A DNA stretch of 35,060 bases from CAZOHG01 sp964579725 (GTDB taxonomy: Bacteria > Zhuqueibacterota > JdFR-76 > BMS3Abin05), in the NCBI GenBank assembly GCA_964579725.1, contig CAZOHG010000037.1, positions 1 to 35,060 on the forward strand. Direction: 5' to 3'. Within the stretch, counting starts at the first letter, position 1, and each line of letters opens with the position of its first letter. The notes under the pieces are model-generated. The model worked only from the letters and a program-made list of their open reading frames with translations, made no database searches and had not been told where the DNA came from. Made by a program: the position numbers and the translations under genes. Shown here piece after piece: positions 1 to 9,190 of this stretch.

Positions 1-531
1 CGGTACGATTTAGGGAGCGGTGATTACCGGGATATCATGCGGGGTGTGGATGCGCTTGTCGCCCGGGGGCTTGTGGACAGCACCCGAATGGGCGTCATTG
101 GCGGCAGCTACGGCGGATACATGACCAATTGGATTATTTCGCAGACCAACCGCTTTCGGGCGGCAGTTTCCATGTACGGGATCTTCAGTTTGCTGACCGA
201 CTGGAGCAATTCCATTCAGCCCAGTTGGGAGAAAATGTATTTTGGTGCGTATTACTGGGAAAATCTTAAACCCTACCTTCGGCATTCCCCCGCTTTTTTT
301 GTGAAGCAAATCCGAACACCGGTACTCATCTTGCACGGAGAGCAGGACCAATTAACCTTTATTAGCAACTCGAAAGAGATGTACCAGGCTCTAAAGATTT
401 TAGGGCGGCCGGTAAAATTCGTGGTCTATCCGCGGGAGGGACACGGGCTTTCCCGTGAACCGAACCACAAAGCGGACGTGTTTAATCGTGCCACGAACTG
501 GTTCGCGACCTATTTGCAGAGCGAAAAATGA
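1..531 (+). CDS. S9 family serine peptidase (prolyl oligopeptidase type), C-terminal part, 5' truncated by window
   Basis: This is the catalytic alpha/beta-hydrolase end of an S9-family peptidase, which cleaves short peptides or removes N-terminal dipeptides. The frame is open from base 1, so the beta-propeller and true start lie upstream. The nucleophile motif GGSYGGYM is complete, with Ser at codon 106-108. The rest of the triad is also visible: Asp in LHGEQD (codon 346-348) and His in EGHG (codon 442-444). The spacing Ser-80 residues-Asp-32 residues-His is normal for S9 enzymes. It stops at TGA 529-531, 41 bp before the stop of the convergent transporter gene. The substrate, and whether the enzyme is exported, cannot be told from this fragment. 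The family call is firm; the subfamily (dipeptidyl aminopeptidase versus acylaminoacyl peptidase) is open. Confidence 0.93.
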   Translation, partial: RYDLGSGDYRDIMRGVDALVARGLVDSTRMGVIGGSYGGYMTNWIISQTNRFRAAVSMYGIFSLLTDWSNSIQPSWEKMYFGAYYWENLKPYLRHSPAFFVKQIRTPVLILHGEQDQLTFISNSKEMYQALKILGRPVKFVVYPREGHGLSREPNHKADVFNRATNWFATYLQSEK

Positions 532-572
532 GAAATTCTGGGAGAAGAGGGGGTGAATAAAGCGGCTTTGGC

Positions 573-1760
573 TTACCGGAACATGTACGTAGCGTCCACA
601 TTAATGGTGACCTTTTTGACCGAAGGGAATTTGGCTCGAATAATCTGACTGACTTTTTCCTTGAGGGGATCAATTTGATCCTCGGGGGCTTTTGTTTTCA
701 GGACAATGTCGAAAATAAGGTGTTTCCCCTCGGGGTCTTGTTTCATCCAGAGGTCGTTGTAGCCGATTACCAAATCATTTTTCTGAATGAAGTCATCCAA
801 AAACTTTCGAACGGCCTGAATTTGCCGGTCGCTTAAATTTACGGGGTCGGTGTGAATGGAAAGGGGAATATTCAGCTTTTGTCGGACTTCTTCTTCAATG
901 TGCTCCACCAGTTCGTGGGCTTGCTGAAGCGTGTAAGCATCCGAAATCTCGATGTGAAGAGTGGCGATTTTGGACTGGCCGTACTGGTGAACGACAATAT
1001 CGTACACGTTGAGAACCTCGTTAAAAGATTGAACAATCGCTTTGATTTTGGAGATCAGTTCGGGGTCCGGTGAGGCCCCCAAAAGGCAGTCGGACGATTG
1101 TTTGGCGATTTTAAATCCCATAAAAATAATAATAAAGGAGACCAAAACGCCGGCATAGCCGTCCAAGTAGGGGAAATTGAATTTTCCCAAAATCATGGCA
1201 ATAATGACTAAAATAGCGGCAATGGCGTCTGTGTGGTGGTGCCAGTAATCGGCTTCCAAGGTGGCGGAGTGAATGATTTTCCCGAGCTCCCGCGAAAAAT
1301 GCGCCAGCGCTTCTTTGAGGAGAACAGTCAGAAAAATGATGCCAATAACCGTCCAACTGGCTTCAATAGGCTGGGGGTGCAAAATGCGGAAGAATGCCGA
1401 TTTGCCCACCTCGATTCCGGTAACAAAGAGCAGGGTGGCAATAATCAGAGTGGCAATGGCTTCCATTCGGCCGTGGCCGAAGGGGTGCTCTTCGTCAGGC
1501 GGTTTGCGTGAGCTGCGGAATCCGATGAGGACAATGACGGAGGAGCTAATATCCGAGAGGGTGTGAAAGGCATCGGCAATCAGGGCTATGCTGTGGGTGA
1601 GGAAGCCGAACACAGCCTTAATCACGAAGATAATAAAATTCAGCCCGATGCTCGTCCAGGCTTCCAGAAAGCCGTAGCGGCTGCGGACGTCCTGGCGGTC
1701 CACTTGCTCAAAATCGCGAATCGTTTTTTTAACAATAAACTTGGTTGCAGAACGAAACAT
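573..1760 (-). CDS. Cation diffusion facilitator (CDF) family metal transporter
   Basis: This is an inner-membrane divalent cation/proton antiporter, probably for zinc, iron or manganese. About six hydrophobic segments are followed by a cytoplasmic tail. The two metal-site signatures are present: DAFHTLSD in TM2 (Asp63, His66, Asp70 with this start) and HHHTD in TM5 (His174, Asp178). The loop HPFGHGRMEAIATL after TM2 is also typical. The tail of roughly 170 residues is longer than one ZT_dimer domain; a second region with beta-alpha-beta character (IFDIVLKTKAPEDQ onward) suggests a tandem dimerisation domain. I chose the ATG at 1758-1760 (395 aa), preceded by purine-rich GCGAGAAAG. An ATG at 1790 adds 10 residues. 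The frame remains open to 1919, but that would overlap the divergent oxidoreductase gene. The metal cannot be assigned. Confidence 0.9.
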   Translation of the reverse strand: MFRSATKFIVKKTIRDFEQVDRQDVRSRYGFLEAWTSIGLNFIIFVIKAVFGFLTHSIALIADAFHTLSDISSSVIVLIGFRSSRKPPDEEHPFGHGRMEAIATLIIATLLFVTGIEVGKSAFFRILHPQPIEASWTVIGIIFLTVLLKEALAHFSRELGKIIHSATLEADYWHHHTDAIAAILVIIAMILGKFNFPYLDGYAGVLVSFIIIFMGFKIAKQSSDCLLGASPDPELISKIKAIVQSFNEVLNVYDIVVHQYGQSKIATLHIEISDAYTLQQAHELVEHIEEEVRQKLNIPLSIHTDPVNLSDRQIQAVRKFLDDFIQKNDLVIGYNDLWMKQDPEGKHLIFDIVLKTKAPEDQIDPLKEKVSQIIRAKFPSVKKVTINVDATYMFR

Positions 1761-1845
1761 GTGCTTTCTCGCTAAGGTAAACTCCCTCATTTTAGGGGCG
1801 CGTAAAATATAAGCAGAAAATGACCAAAAAGAAAGGAAAAAAGAG

Positions 1846-2820
1846 GTGAAAGTGGAAACGCTTAAATTGGGTATTTTGGGATTTGGACAATTTGCGGAAG
1901 AGGCCATTCTGCCGGCCATCCGCCGGTCACCGTTCCTTGAATTGGTCGCGATTCAAAAGCGACATCTCGATCAGGCCAAAGCCAGGGCCGCCAAATACGC
2001 CATTCCCTTTGCCTACGATTCGGAGGAAGCGCTCCTAAGCAATTCGGAAGTTGAAGCCGTTTTTGTGACCTCGGCCAACAATCAACATCTGCCGCAGACC
2101 AAAAAAGCAGCCCAACACGGAAAACCTGTTCTCTGCGAAAAACCCATGGCTCTGACGGTGGGGGAAGCCGAGGAAATGATTGCTGTGTGCAAAGCCAATG
2201 GGGTACCGCTTATGATCGCTCACATGCTGCGCTTTTCGGAATCCGTACGGCAGTTGAAAAAAATGGTCACTTCCGGGGAACTGGGCACCGTGCGGTTTGT
2301 CCGAAGCGATTTCAGCATTGACGCCTCCGATTCTCCCCGAACCTGGCTGGCGGATCCTGCTGTTGCCGGTGGAGGCCCCGTCATGGACATTGGTGTGCAT
2401 GCCCTGGACACCATTCGATTTATTTTGGGGCGTGAAGTGGAAGATGTGGCGGCGTTTTTGGACCGCCCGCTAACGTCTACCCAAATTGAGCAAGAGGCCG
2501 AAATCGGGCTGCGCTTTTCCGACGGAATCCTGGGGGTAATTCAAACCTCTTTTCGCCTGCCTTTTCAAGCATTTGTGGAACTGAAAGGCACGCGCGGCAC
2601 GGCCATTATCATGAACTACACCCAAAATCTGGGTACCGCCCAGTTTGTTTTCATCGACCCCGATTTTACCGAGCGGCGGCTTTTAATGCCGAACGGAGAT
2701 TTTTATCGCGCGGAATTGGAAGCCTTTGCCAGAGCCGTGCAGACGGGCGAACCCGTGCCTGTTCCGGGTGAAGAAGGGTTGAAAAATCAAATCGTGCTGG
2801 ATCGCGTGTACGGAAAGTAG
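1846..2820 (+). CDS. Gfo/Idh/MocA family NAD(P)-dependent oxidoreductase
   Basis: This is a two-domain dehydrogenase of the glucose-fructose oxidoreductase/inositol dehydrogenase family, acting on a sugar or cyclitol with NAD(P). The N-terminal Rossmann motif is GILGFGQFA (residues 9-17). The family EKP signature is at 98-100 (Lys99 is the usual catalytic lysine), and the second-domain signature MDIGVHALD is at 180-188 (Asp181, His185). At 324 aa it is of normal length. The start is GTG at 1846, behind the purine-rich AAAGGAAAAAAGAG. It is transcribed divergently from the CDF gene, with only about 85 bp between the two starts. No neighbour fixes the substrate, so function stays at family level. 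Confidence 0.93.
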   Translation: MKVETLKLGILGFGQFAEEAILPAIRRSPFLELVAIQKRHLDQAKARAAKYAIPFAYDSEEALLSNSEVEAVFVTSANNQHLPQTKKAAQHGKPVLCEKPMALTVGEAEEMIAVCKANGVPLMIAHMLRFSESVRQLKKMVTSGELGTVRFVRSDFSIDASDSPRTWLADPAVAGGGPVMDIGVHALDTIRFILGREVEDVAAFLDRPLTSTQIEQEAEIGLRFSDGILGVIQTSFRLPFQAFVELKGTRGTAIIMNYTQNLGTAQFVFIDPDFTERRLLMPNGDFYRAELEAFARAVQTGEPVPVPGEEGLKNQIVLDRVYGK

Positions 2821-2920
2821 AAACCGCAGCTCTGCAATCAAATTCCCACAAGTTCTGACCGTACAGCACGGTTCCTGCCACAAGTGCGCCCTGCCAAAGT
2901 GATCCCAAGGAAATAATTGG

Positions 2921-2949
2921 TTGATTCTTAAGAGGTTTTTTTTTATATT
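2921..2949 (+). promoter_or_regulatory. Candidate sigma70-type promoter upstream of valS
   Basis: A TTGATT hexamer (2921-2926, 4 of 6 to TTGACA) is separated by exactly 17 bases from TATATT (2944-2949, 5 of 6 to TATAAT) in an AT-rich stretch. Transcription would begin near 2956, giving a leader of about 90 bases before the valS start. It sits in the only sizeable gap before valS-DUF4139-recG, so it probably drives all three. This rests on sequence match only. Confidence 0.45.
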
Positions 2950-3045
2950 TAGCAACGATATTTTTGTTTTTTTGGAGAATTTTTCATTGTAATTCGACGA
3001 ATAAACCCGTGAAATCATTTTGAGTGGAAGGGACGCGTCACGTTT

Positions 3046-5718
3046 ATGGATTCTGCCATACCCAAAATTTATGACCCCAAAAAAGTTGAAGATAAATGGT
3101 ACCGATTCTGGTTGGAAAAGGGGTATTTCCGCGCGGAGGTCAATCCCGAAAAAAGGCCCTACACAATTGTCATTCCGCCTCCCAATGTGACGGACATCCT
3201 GCACATGGGACACGCCTACAACAACACCCTGCAAGATATTTTGATTCGATTTCATCGCATGAAGGGGTTCGAAACCCTGTGGCTGCCCGGAACCGACCAC
3301 GCGGGCATTGCAACGCAAAATGTGGTGGAGCGCCGCCTCCTTAAAGAGGAAGGGTTGACCCGACACGACCTGGGCCGTGAAAAGTTTGTGGAACGGGTGT
3401 GGCAGTGGCGCGAAAAATACGGCGGCCTGATTATTAATCAGCTTAAAAAATTGGGGGCCTCCTGCGATTGGTCGCGCACCCGCTTTACCATGGACGAGGA
3501 ATATTCCAAAGCGGTGCGCGAGGTTTTTGTGCGTCTGTACGAAAAGGGCCTGATCTACCGGGGCAAGTACATTATTAATTGGTGCCCCCGTTGCCACACG
3601 GCGCTTTCCGATGAGGAGGTCATTCACAAGGACGAACAAGGCCATCTCTGGTACATTCGTTACCCGGTAAAAGATTCCGAGCAATTTGTGACGGTGGCAA
3701 CCACTCGTCCTGAAACCATGTTGGGCGACACGGCCGTGGCTGTCAATCCCGACGACCGGCGCTACACGGATTTCATTGGCAAAAAGGTGATTTTGCCGAT
3801 TCTTAATCGAGAAATCCCTGTTATTGCCGACGAGCACGTGGACCCTGAATTCGGAACGGGAGCGGTGAAGGTCACGCCTGCACACGACCCCAATGATTTT
3901 GACATCGGGCGGCGCCACAAATTGCCGTCTGTTGTGGTCATGGACACCGAAGGCAAAATGAACCAAAATGCCGGAAAATACCGGGGGATGGACCGTTTTG
4001 CCTGCCGCGAACAATTGGTGCACGATTTGCAAAAACTGGGACTTTTAGAGAAGGTGGAACCGCACCGGCACGCAGTGGGGCATTGCCAGCGCTGTGACAC
4101 GGTGGTCGAACCGTATTTTTCGGAACAGTGGTTCGTCAAAATCAAACTTCTGGCGGAAAAGGCCCTGGCAGCCGTGCGGCAGGGAGATATTCGTTTTATT
4201 CCGGAGAAGTGGACCAAGGTTTACGAAAATTGGATGACCAACATTCGGGACTGGTGCATTTCACGCCAGCTCTGGTGGGGGCATCGCATTCCCGTTTATT
4301 ATTGCGAGGATTGCGGGCACGAAATGGTGAGCCGGGATCGGCCCGACGCGTGTACAAAATGCGGCAGCTCCCGCATTCGGCAGGACGAAGACGTGTTGGA
4401 CACCTGGTTCTCGTCCTGGCTGTGGCCCTTTGCTACTCTGGGCTGGCCGGAGAAAACCCCTGACCTGGATTATTTTTACCCCACCAACACTCTGGTCACG
4501 GCTCAGGACATTATTTTTTTCTGGGTTGCCCGAATGATCATGGCCGGCCTCGAATTCATGGAAGAGAAACCCTTTAGCGATGTGTACATTCACGGCGTCA
4601 TTCGCGACGAAAAGGGCCGAAAAATGAGTAAGTCCTTGGGCAACGGCATTGATCCCCTGAAAATGGTGGAGGAATACAGCGCCGACGCCGTTCGATTTTC
4701 TCTCATTATGCTGACTTCCGAGGGGCAGGACATTAACCTTTCCGAGAGTAAGTTTGAAATGGGGCGGAATTTTTCCAACAAAATTTGGAACGCGTTTCGG
4801 TTTCTCCTTATGAATTCCGAAAGCAAACTGTTGGAAGCGGATTTCGATCCTCTTGCGGTAGTTAGAGACCCAGCGGCGGAACTCAGCGACCTCTGGATTT
4901 TGAGTCGCACGCAAACCGCAGTTCAGAGTGTGACACAATCCCTTGAAAAATACAAATTTAACGAGGCGTTGACGACCTTTTACAATTTCTTTTGGCACGA
5001 CTTCTGCGATTGGTACCTGGAGCTCATTAAGCCTCGTTTGTACGCGAGCTCCCAGCCGGAAACCAAAAAGCGCGTGCTTGGTTTGGCGTTGTGGGTGCTG
5101 AAAACGGCCGTGCGATTGCTGCACCCTGTCATGCCGTTTATTACGGAAGAAATCTGGCAGGCCGTACGCCAGCCGTCCGATTCGGAAAGCATTGTGGTGG
5201 CACCCTGGCCGCAGTCGGCGCCCGATTTGCTAAATTCCGAAGCGGAAGAAAAAATGGCTTTTTTGCAGGATTTTATTGGAGCCGTTCGTGCCATTCGCAG
5301 CGAAATGAATGTTCCGCCCACGCGAAAGGCCCCGGTTCTCGTTACGGGTTTAACGGCTCAGCAAGAAGCGCTGCTCAGAGAAAACGAGGAGTACGTTTTT
5401 CGCCTGGCCGGTGTGGAGAAATTGGACATTCTGGGTGAATTGAAAGCCTTGAAACAGGCGGCTTCGGCTGTTGTCCGGGGGGCTGAATTGTTCGTGCCCC
5501 TGGAAGGCTTGATTGACCTGAAAAAAGAGCGGGAACGTCTCGCCAGAGAGGTAGAACGTCTGGAAAATCTCCTCTCGCAAGTAACCAGAAAATTGGCAAA
5601 CCCCAATTTCGTGTCCAGAGCTCCGAAAGAGGTCGTGGAAAAAGAACGACTAAAACAGCAGGCTTACCGGATCGATCTGGAAAAAGTCAAGAAGAATCTG
5701 GCCAGCCTGAAGGAGTAG
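3046..5718 (+). CDS. valS: Valine--tRNA ligase (ValRS)
   Basis: This cytoplasmic class Ia aminoacyl-tRNA synthetase charges tRNA-Val and edits mischarged threonine. At 890 aa it has the full bacterial length. Visible landmarks are PPPNVTDILHMGH (HIGH motif as HMGH, residues 53-56), PGTDHAGIATQ, the CP1 editing domain with TTRPETMLGDTA and GTGAVKVTPAHD, DVLDTWFSS, and KMSKS at 526-530. The ATP-loop context GRKMSKSLGNGIDP is exact. Cys pairs (CPRC, CQRC, CEDC and CTKC) look like zinc ribbons. The last ~70 residues form the heptad-rich coiled-coil tRNA-binding arm of ValRS. The start ATG follows GGAAGGGACG. The stop is 2 bases before the next gene, implying cotranscription. Confidence 0.98.
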   Translation: MDSAIPKIYDPKKVEDKWYRFWLEKGYFRAEVNPEKRPYTIVIPPPNVTDILHMGHAYNNTLQDILIRFHRMKGFETLWLPGTDHAGIATQNVVERRLLKEEGLTRHDLGREKFVERVWQWREKYGGLIINQLKKLGASCDWSRTRFTMDEEYSKAVREVFVRLYEKGLIYRGKYIINWCPRCHTALSDEEVIHKDEQGHLWYIRYPVKDSEQFVTVATTRPETMLGDTAVAVNPDDRRYTDFIGKKVILPILNREIPVIADEHVDPEFGTGAVKVTPAHDPNDFDIGRRHKLPSVVVMDTEGKMNQNAGKYRGMDRFACREQLVHDLQKLGLLEKVEPHRHAVGHCQRCDTVVEPYFSEQWFVKIKLLAEKALAAVRQGDIRFIPEKWTKVYENWMTNIRDWCISRQLWWGHRIPVYYCEDCGHEMVSRDRPDACTKCGSSRIRQDEDVLDTWFSSWLWPFATLGWPEKTPDLDYFYPTNTLVTAQDIIFFWVARMIMAGLEFMEEKPFSDVYIHGVIRDEKGRKMSKSLGNGIDPLKMVEEYSADAVRFSLIMLTSEGQDINLSESKFEMGRNFSNKIWNAFRFLLMNSESKLLEADFDPLAVVRDPAAELSDLWILSRTQTAVQSVTQSLEKYKFNEALTTFYNFFWHDFCDWYLELIKPRLYASSQPETKKRVLGLALWVLKTAVRLLHPVMPFITEEIWQAVRQPSDSESIVVAPWPQSAPDLLNSEAEEKMAFLQDFIGAVRAIRSEMNVPPTRKAPVLVTGLTAQQEALLRENEEYVFRLAGVEKLDILGELKALKQAASAVVRGAELFVPLEGLIDLKKERERLAREVERLENLLSQVTRKLANPNFVSRAPKEVVEKERLKQQAYRIDLEKVKKNLASLKE

Positions 5719-5720
5719 CC

Positions 5721-7091
5721 ATGAGAAAAACCGCTTTGTTTTTTCTTACTCTGCTTTTGTTAGGAAATTCGGGACTGTTTGCCCAAAGCCAAAAGATTGC
5801 CGTCACCGTGTACAACCAGGATTTGGCGCTGGTGGAAGAGGTTCGGACGATTCCGCCCACAGGCCGGTCAGCTATTTTGACCTGGAAAAATGTCCCGGCA
5901 AGAATTGATCCCACATCGGTACACGTAAAATGGCTCCAGGGAGCCAAAAGTGCTATTTTGGAACAAAATTTCGAATACGATCTCATTAATGCAACCAAAC
6001 TTTTTCGGAAATACGTGGGCAAGAATGTGGGATTTCGGCTTAAAAATCAGACTGAATTAACCGGAAAACTTTTGGCGGTCGGACAATTTGTGGTTTTGCA
6101 AACCGCCGACGGTAAAATTGTAACCGTTAATCCGGATCAAATTGTGCAGTACACATTTCCAGAACTGCCGGAGGGATTAATTTTGCGGCCTGCTTTGCAT
6201 TGGATTTTGCGAAATCCGTTGAAACGCTCGGCCACAATTCGCGTGGATTATTTGACCTCGGGCATGAATTGGCACGCGGAGTATGTGGGAGTTTTATCGC
6301 GCGACGAAAAAACACTGGAAGTTTCGGGCTGGGCGAGTATTGAAAATCAATCGGGAACCGCCTACAAAAACGCCGAATTGAAATTGGTTGCCGGGCAGCC
6401 CAATCGCGTGTACGGCCGTAAACCCTCGCGGTACGGAATGCAGCTCACCAAAGCGATGCCGGTGGCAGAGGCAGAACGTTTTTCGGAACGTGCGGCTTTT
6501 GAGTACCACTTGTACAATCTCAACGGGCGTACCACACTTCTACAAAACCAGACCAAACAAATTCCCCTTTTCAAGCCAAAGGCCGTTACTTTTCACAAAA
6601 AATTTGTGTTTGACGGCCAGCGTTGGGGCAAAGCGATTCGAGTCTTTTTAACGTTCCGAAACAGTCCCCAAGAAGGGATTGGCAAACCGCTGCCTGCAGG
6701 AAAATTCCGCATTTACGAAAAGGACAGCCCCGAAAGTTCGATTTTTTTGGGGGAAGATTGGGTCAACCACACTCCCGTGGAAGAAACCGTTACGCTGCAC
6801 GTAGGCAATGCGTTTGACATTCGCGGAAAGCGCACCCAAACGGCCACTAAAAAAATAGCCAAGCGCGCTTTGGAAGAAAGTTACTCCATTGAAATTAAAA
6901 ATTTTAAAGACGCCGCCATTACAGTAGAAGCGATCGAGCATTTGAATTACCAGGCTCCGAGGAGCCAGTGGGAAATTGTCAGGGCTTCTCAAAAGTACAG
7001 TCAGAAGGATTCGCGCACCATCGTGTTTCCGGTACACATTGCCGCCCACGGGGTGAGCACAGTCACCTACACGGTGCGATATGAATGGTAG
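5721..7091 (+). CDS. Exported DUF4139 domain-containing protein
   Basis: This is a secreted or periplasmic protein of unknown function. Residues 1-21 form a clear signal peptide (MRKTAL, a Leu-rich core, then cleavage around LFA/QSQ). The mature part starts with a beta-rich module (IAVTVYNQDLALVEEVR). The DUF4139 region follows, recognisable from SGMNWHAEYVGVLS, EVSGWASIENQSG and AELKLVAGQPNRV. The C-terminus keeps the family's beta-strand end (IEIKNFKDAAITVEAIEH, ending VTYTVRYEW). DUF4139 proteins resemble the eukaryotic mucoidy-inhibitor-A-like group, but no activity is established. It begins 2 bases after valS and overlaps recG by 7 bases, so it is embedded in a housekeeping transcript. 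Family assignment is good; function is unknown. Confidence 0.85.
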   Translation: MRKTALFFLTLLLLGNSGLFAQSQKIAVTVYNQDLALVEEVRTIPPTGRSAILTWKNVPARIDPTSVHVKWLQGAKSAILEQNFEYDLINATKLFRKYVGKNVGFRLKNQTELTGKLLAVGQFVVLQTADGKIVTVNPDQIVQYTFPELPEGLILRPALHWILRNPLKRSATIRVDYLTSGMNWHAEYVGVLSRDEKTLEVSGWASIENQSGTAYKNAELKLVAGQPNRVYGRKPSRYGMQLTKAMPVAEAERFSERAAFEYHLYNLNGRTTLLQNQTKQIPLFKPKAVTFHKKFVFDGQRWGKAIRVFLTFRNSPQEGIGKPLPAGKFRIYEKDSPESSIFLGEDWVNHTPVEETVTLHVGNAFDIRGKRTQTATKKIAKRALEESYSIEIKNFKDAAITVEAIEHLNYQAPRSQWEIVRASQKYSQKDSRTIVFPVHIAAHGVSTVTYTVRYEW

Positions 7092-9190
7092 CTGAAAAGC
7101 CTCTGAAAACGTCCATTCGTTTTTTGGGGGGGATTGGTGAAAAGCGGGAACAGCTCTTTGAAAAAATCGGTGTCCGTACGGTTGAAGACCTGTTGGAATA
7201 TTTTCCGCGCGGTTACCTAGACCGGCGGCAAGTTGTGCCCATTCGGGATTTGCAGATCGGGATGACCGCTACGGTGGTGGGTGAAGTGTCTTCGTTTCGC
7301 CTGATTCCCGGGCGTCGCTCCCGTTTTGTGCTTCGTTTGTACGACGGAACGGGAAGCCTAAATTGCGTCTGGTTTAAGGGCGGATTTTACATGAAAAACA
7401 AGTTTACCCTTGGCGAGCGCCTGGCGGTAAGCGGAAGAGTGGGTTTTTTCGGCGGCTTTCAGATGAGTCATCCCGATTACGACCGTATCTCCGGGTACCG
7501 TGATGACGAGCGGCTTGAAACGGGGAAGATTCTTCCCCAGTATTCCAGCACCTACGAGTTGAGTGGAGCCGGGCTGGACAGCCGTGGGATTCGCCGCACC
7601 GTCAATCGTGCCCTGTTGGACTACGCCCAGTTTGTGCACGAAAATTTGCCGGACGAAATTTTAAAAAAGTATGAATTTTTGGGACGAAGGGAAGCCCTGA
7701 GCGCCGTGCACTTTCCGGAGAATGAAAAACAACTCGAGAAGGCCGTTCGACGTCTTAAATATGAAGAGTTGTTTTTCTTAGAACTCATGTTGGCGTACCG
7801 GCGTTTGAAGTCCCGACAAAACAAAAAGGGAATCGCCTTTGCCAAAGTGGGGCGGCGTACCCGAAATCTGGTGGAACAGCTCCCGTTCCAATTGACGGAG
7901 GCTCAAAAGCGGGTTATTCGGGAAATCTGGCAGGACATGAAAAGTCCCCACCCAATGAATCGTCTTCTGCAAGNNNNNNNNNNGGATGTGGGGTCCGGCA
8001 AGACCATTGTGGCTTTGGTTGCCATGCTCCTTGCCGTAGAAAACGGCTACCAGGCGGCGCTAATGGCACCCACTGAAATTTTGGCCGAACAACATTTTCT
8101 TTCCTTTCGGAACTTGTTAGAACAGTTGGGTGTGCGGGTAGTGCTCTTAAAAGGCAGCCAAAAAAAGGCCGAAAAAGAGGCCGTTTTGAAAGCGGTGGAA
8201 GAGGGGGCAGCGGACCTGGTCGTAGGAACCCACGCCCTGATTCAGGAATCCGTGGCGTTTCGCCAACTGGGGCTGGTTGTGATTGACGAACAACACCGGT
8301 TCGGTGTGTTGCAGCGGGCAGAGCTCAGGGCCAAGGGGCTTTCTCCCGATGTGCTGGTCATGACGGCTACGCCGATTCCGCGGACGCTCTCGCTGACGGT
8401 TTACGGTGATCTGGATATTTCCGTTTTGGACGAAAAGCCGGCCCACCGAAAGCCTGTCCAAACCACCTGGCGAACGGACAAAAAACGCGAGGCCATCTAC
8501 AAATTTGTGCGGGAAAGGGTGGAATCGGGGCAGCAGGCGTACATTGTTTTCCCCTTGGTCGAAGAATCCGAGAAATTGGATTTACGATCGGCGACCGAGG
8601 CGTACGAGTCCCTGCGACAGGGCGTATTTAAGGGATTGGCGGTAGGACTTCTTCATGGGCGGCTGAAACCGGACGCAAAAGAAAAGGTCATGGAGGCCTT
8701 TAAACGCGGGGAAATTCAAATTTTGGTAAGCACGACGGTGATTGAAGTGGGCGTGGACGTGCCTCAAGCCACCGTCATGGTGGTGGAGCATGCGGAGCGG
8801 TTCGGATTGACCCAGCTTCACCAGCTTCGGGGGCGAGTGGGGCGCGGAGCCGACCAAGCCTACTGCATTTTAGTGGCGTACGCGCCTGTTTCGAAGGAAG
8901 CACGCCAACGCCTCGAAGCACTGGCCAAAACTTCCGACGGGTTCAAACTGGCAGAGATCGATCTTAAAATGCGGGGGCCGGGCGAATTTTTCGGTACGCG
9001 GCAGCACGGACTGCCTCAACTGAAATTGGCAAATATTTTGTCGGATTCGACTTTGCTGCAAAAGGCGCGCGCCGACGCTTTTGCTCTGGTGCAACAAGAC
9101 CCCGCTTTGAAACTGGGGACGCATCCCCGGGTGCGGGAATTTTTGGTGGAACGTTATCGAGGAAAATTTGGTCTAATAGAAATCGGTTAG
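7085..9190 (+). CDS. recG: ATP-dependent DNA helicase RecG (interrupted by a 10-N assembly gap)
   Basis: RecG is a superfamily 2 helicase that remodels stalled replication forks and branches Holliday junctions. An N-terminal wedge/OB region (AGMTATVVGEVSSF-like strand pattern) precedes the motor. Motor motifs are DVGSGKT (motif I, directly after the gap), APTEILAEQH (Ia), IDEQHRFG (DEQH, motif II), MTATPIPRTL (III), and in the second RecA domain LLHGRLKP, STTVIEVGVDVPQ (V) and QLHQLRGRVGRG (VI). The C-terminal FFGTRQHGLP segment is typical. The 10 Ns (7974-7983) fall inside motif I. The frame is the same on both sides. The ATG at 7085 overlaps the upstream stop. Nominal length is 701 aa, probably 3 residues too long because of gap padding. 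Confidence 0.97.
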   Translation: MVAEKPLKTSIRFLGGIGEKREQLFEKIGVRTVEDLLEYFPRGYLDRRQVVPIRDLQIGMTATVVGEVSSFRLIPGRRSRFVLRLYDGTGSLNCVWFKGGFYMKNKFTLGERLAVSGRVGFFGGFQMSHPDYDRISGYRDDERLETGKILPQYSSTYELSGAGLDSRGIRRTVNRALLDYAQFVHENLPDEILKKYEFLGRREALSAVHFPENEKQLEKAVRRLKYEELFFLELMLAYRRLKSRQNKKGIAFAKVGRRTRNLVEQLPFQLTEAQKRVIREIWQDMKSPHPMNRLLQXXXXDVGSGKTIVALVAMLLAVENGYQAALMAPTEILAEQHFLSFRNLLEQLGVRVVLLKGSQKKAEKEAVLKAVEEGAADLVVGTHALIQESVAFRQLGLVVIDEQHRFGVLQRAELRAKGLSPDVLVMTATPIPRTLSLTVYGDLDISVLDEKPAHRKPVQTTWRTDKKREAIYKFVRERVESGQQAYIVFPLVEESEKLDLRSATEAYESLRQGVFKGLAVGLLHGRLKPDAKEKVMEAFKRGEIQILVSTTVIEVGVDVPQATVMVVEHAERFGLTQLHQLRGRVGRGADQAYCILVAYAPVSKEARQRLEALAKTSDGFKLAEIDLKMRGPGEFFGTRQHGLPQLKLANILSDSTLLQKARADAFALVQQDPALKLGTHPRVREFLVERYRGKFGLIEIG
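7974..7983. other. Assembly gap of 10 N inside recG motif I
   Basis: Ten undetermined bases lie between codons for RLLQ and DVGSGKT. RecG proteins conserve RLLQGDVGSGKT here, with one residue in the gap. The flanking bases are g (7973) and g (7984), so a single missing base would rebuild a GGG glycine codon. The length 10 is therefore probably a placeholder. Confidence 0.95.

Noticed and set aside
1761..1919. N-terminal extension of the CDF transporter up to 1919
   Set aside because: It would overlap the divergent oxidoreductase start at 1846, has no ribosome-binding site, and its sequence is unlike CDF proteins.
2683..4032. 449-codon antisense reading frame over valS
   Set aside because: The opposite strand is an unambiguous ValRS. 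The antisense product has no recognisable motifs and follows from codon bias of the real gene.
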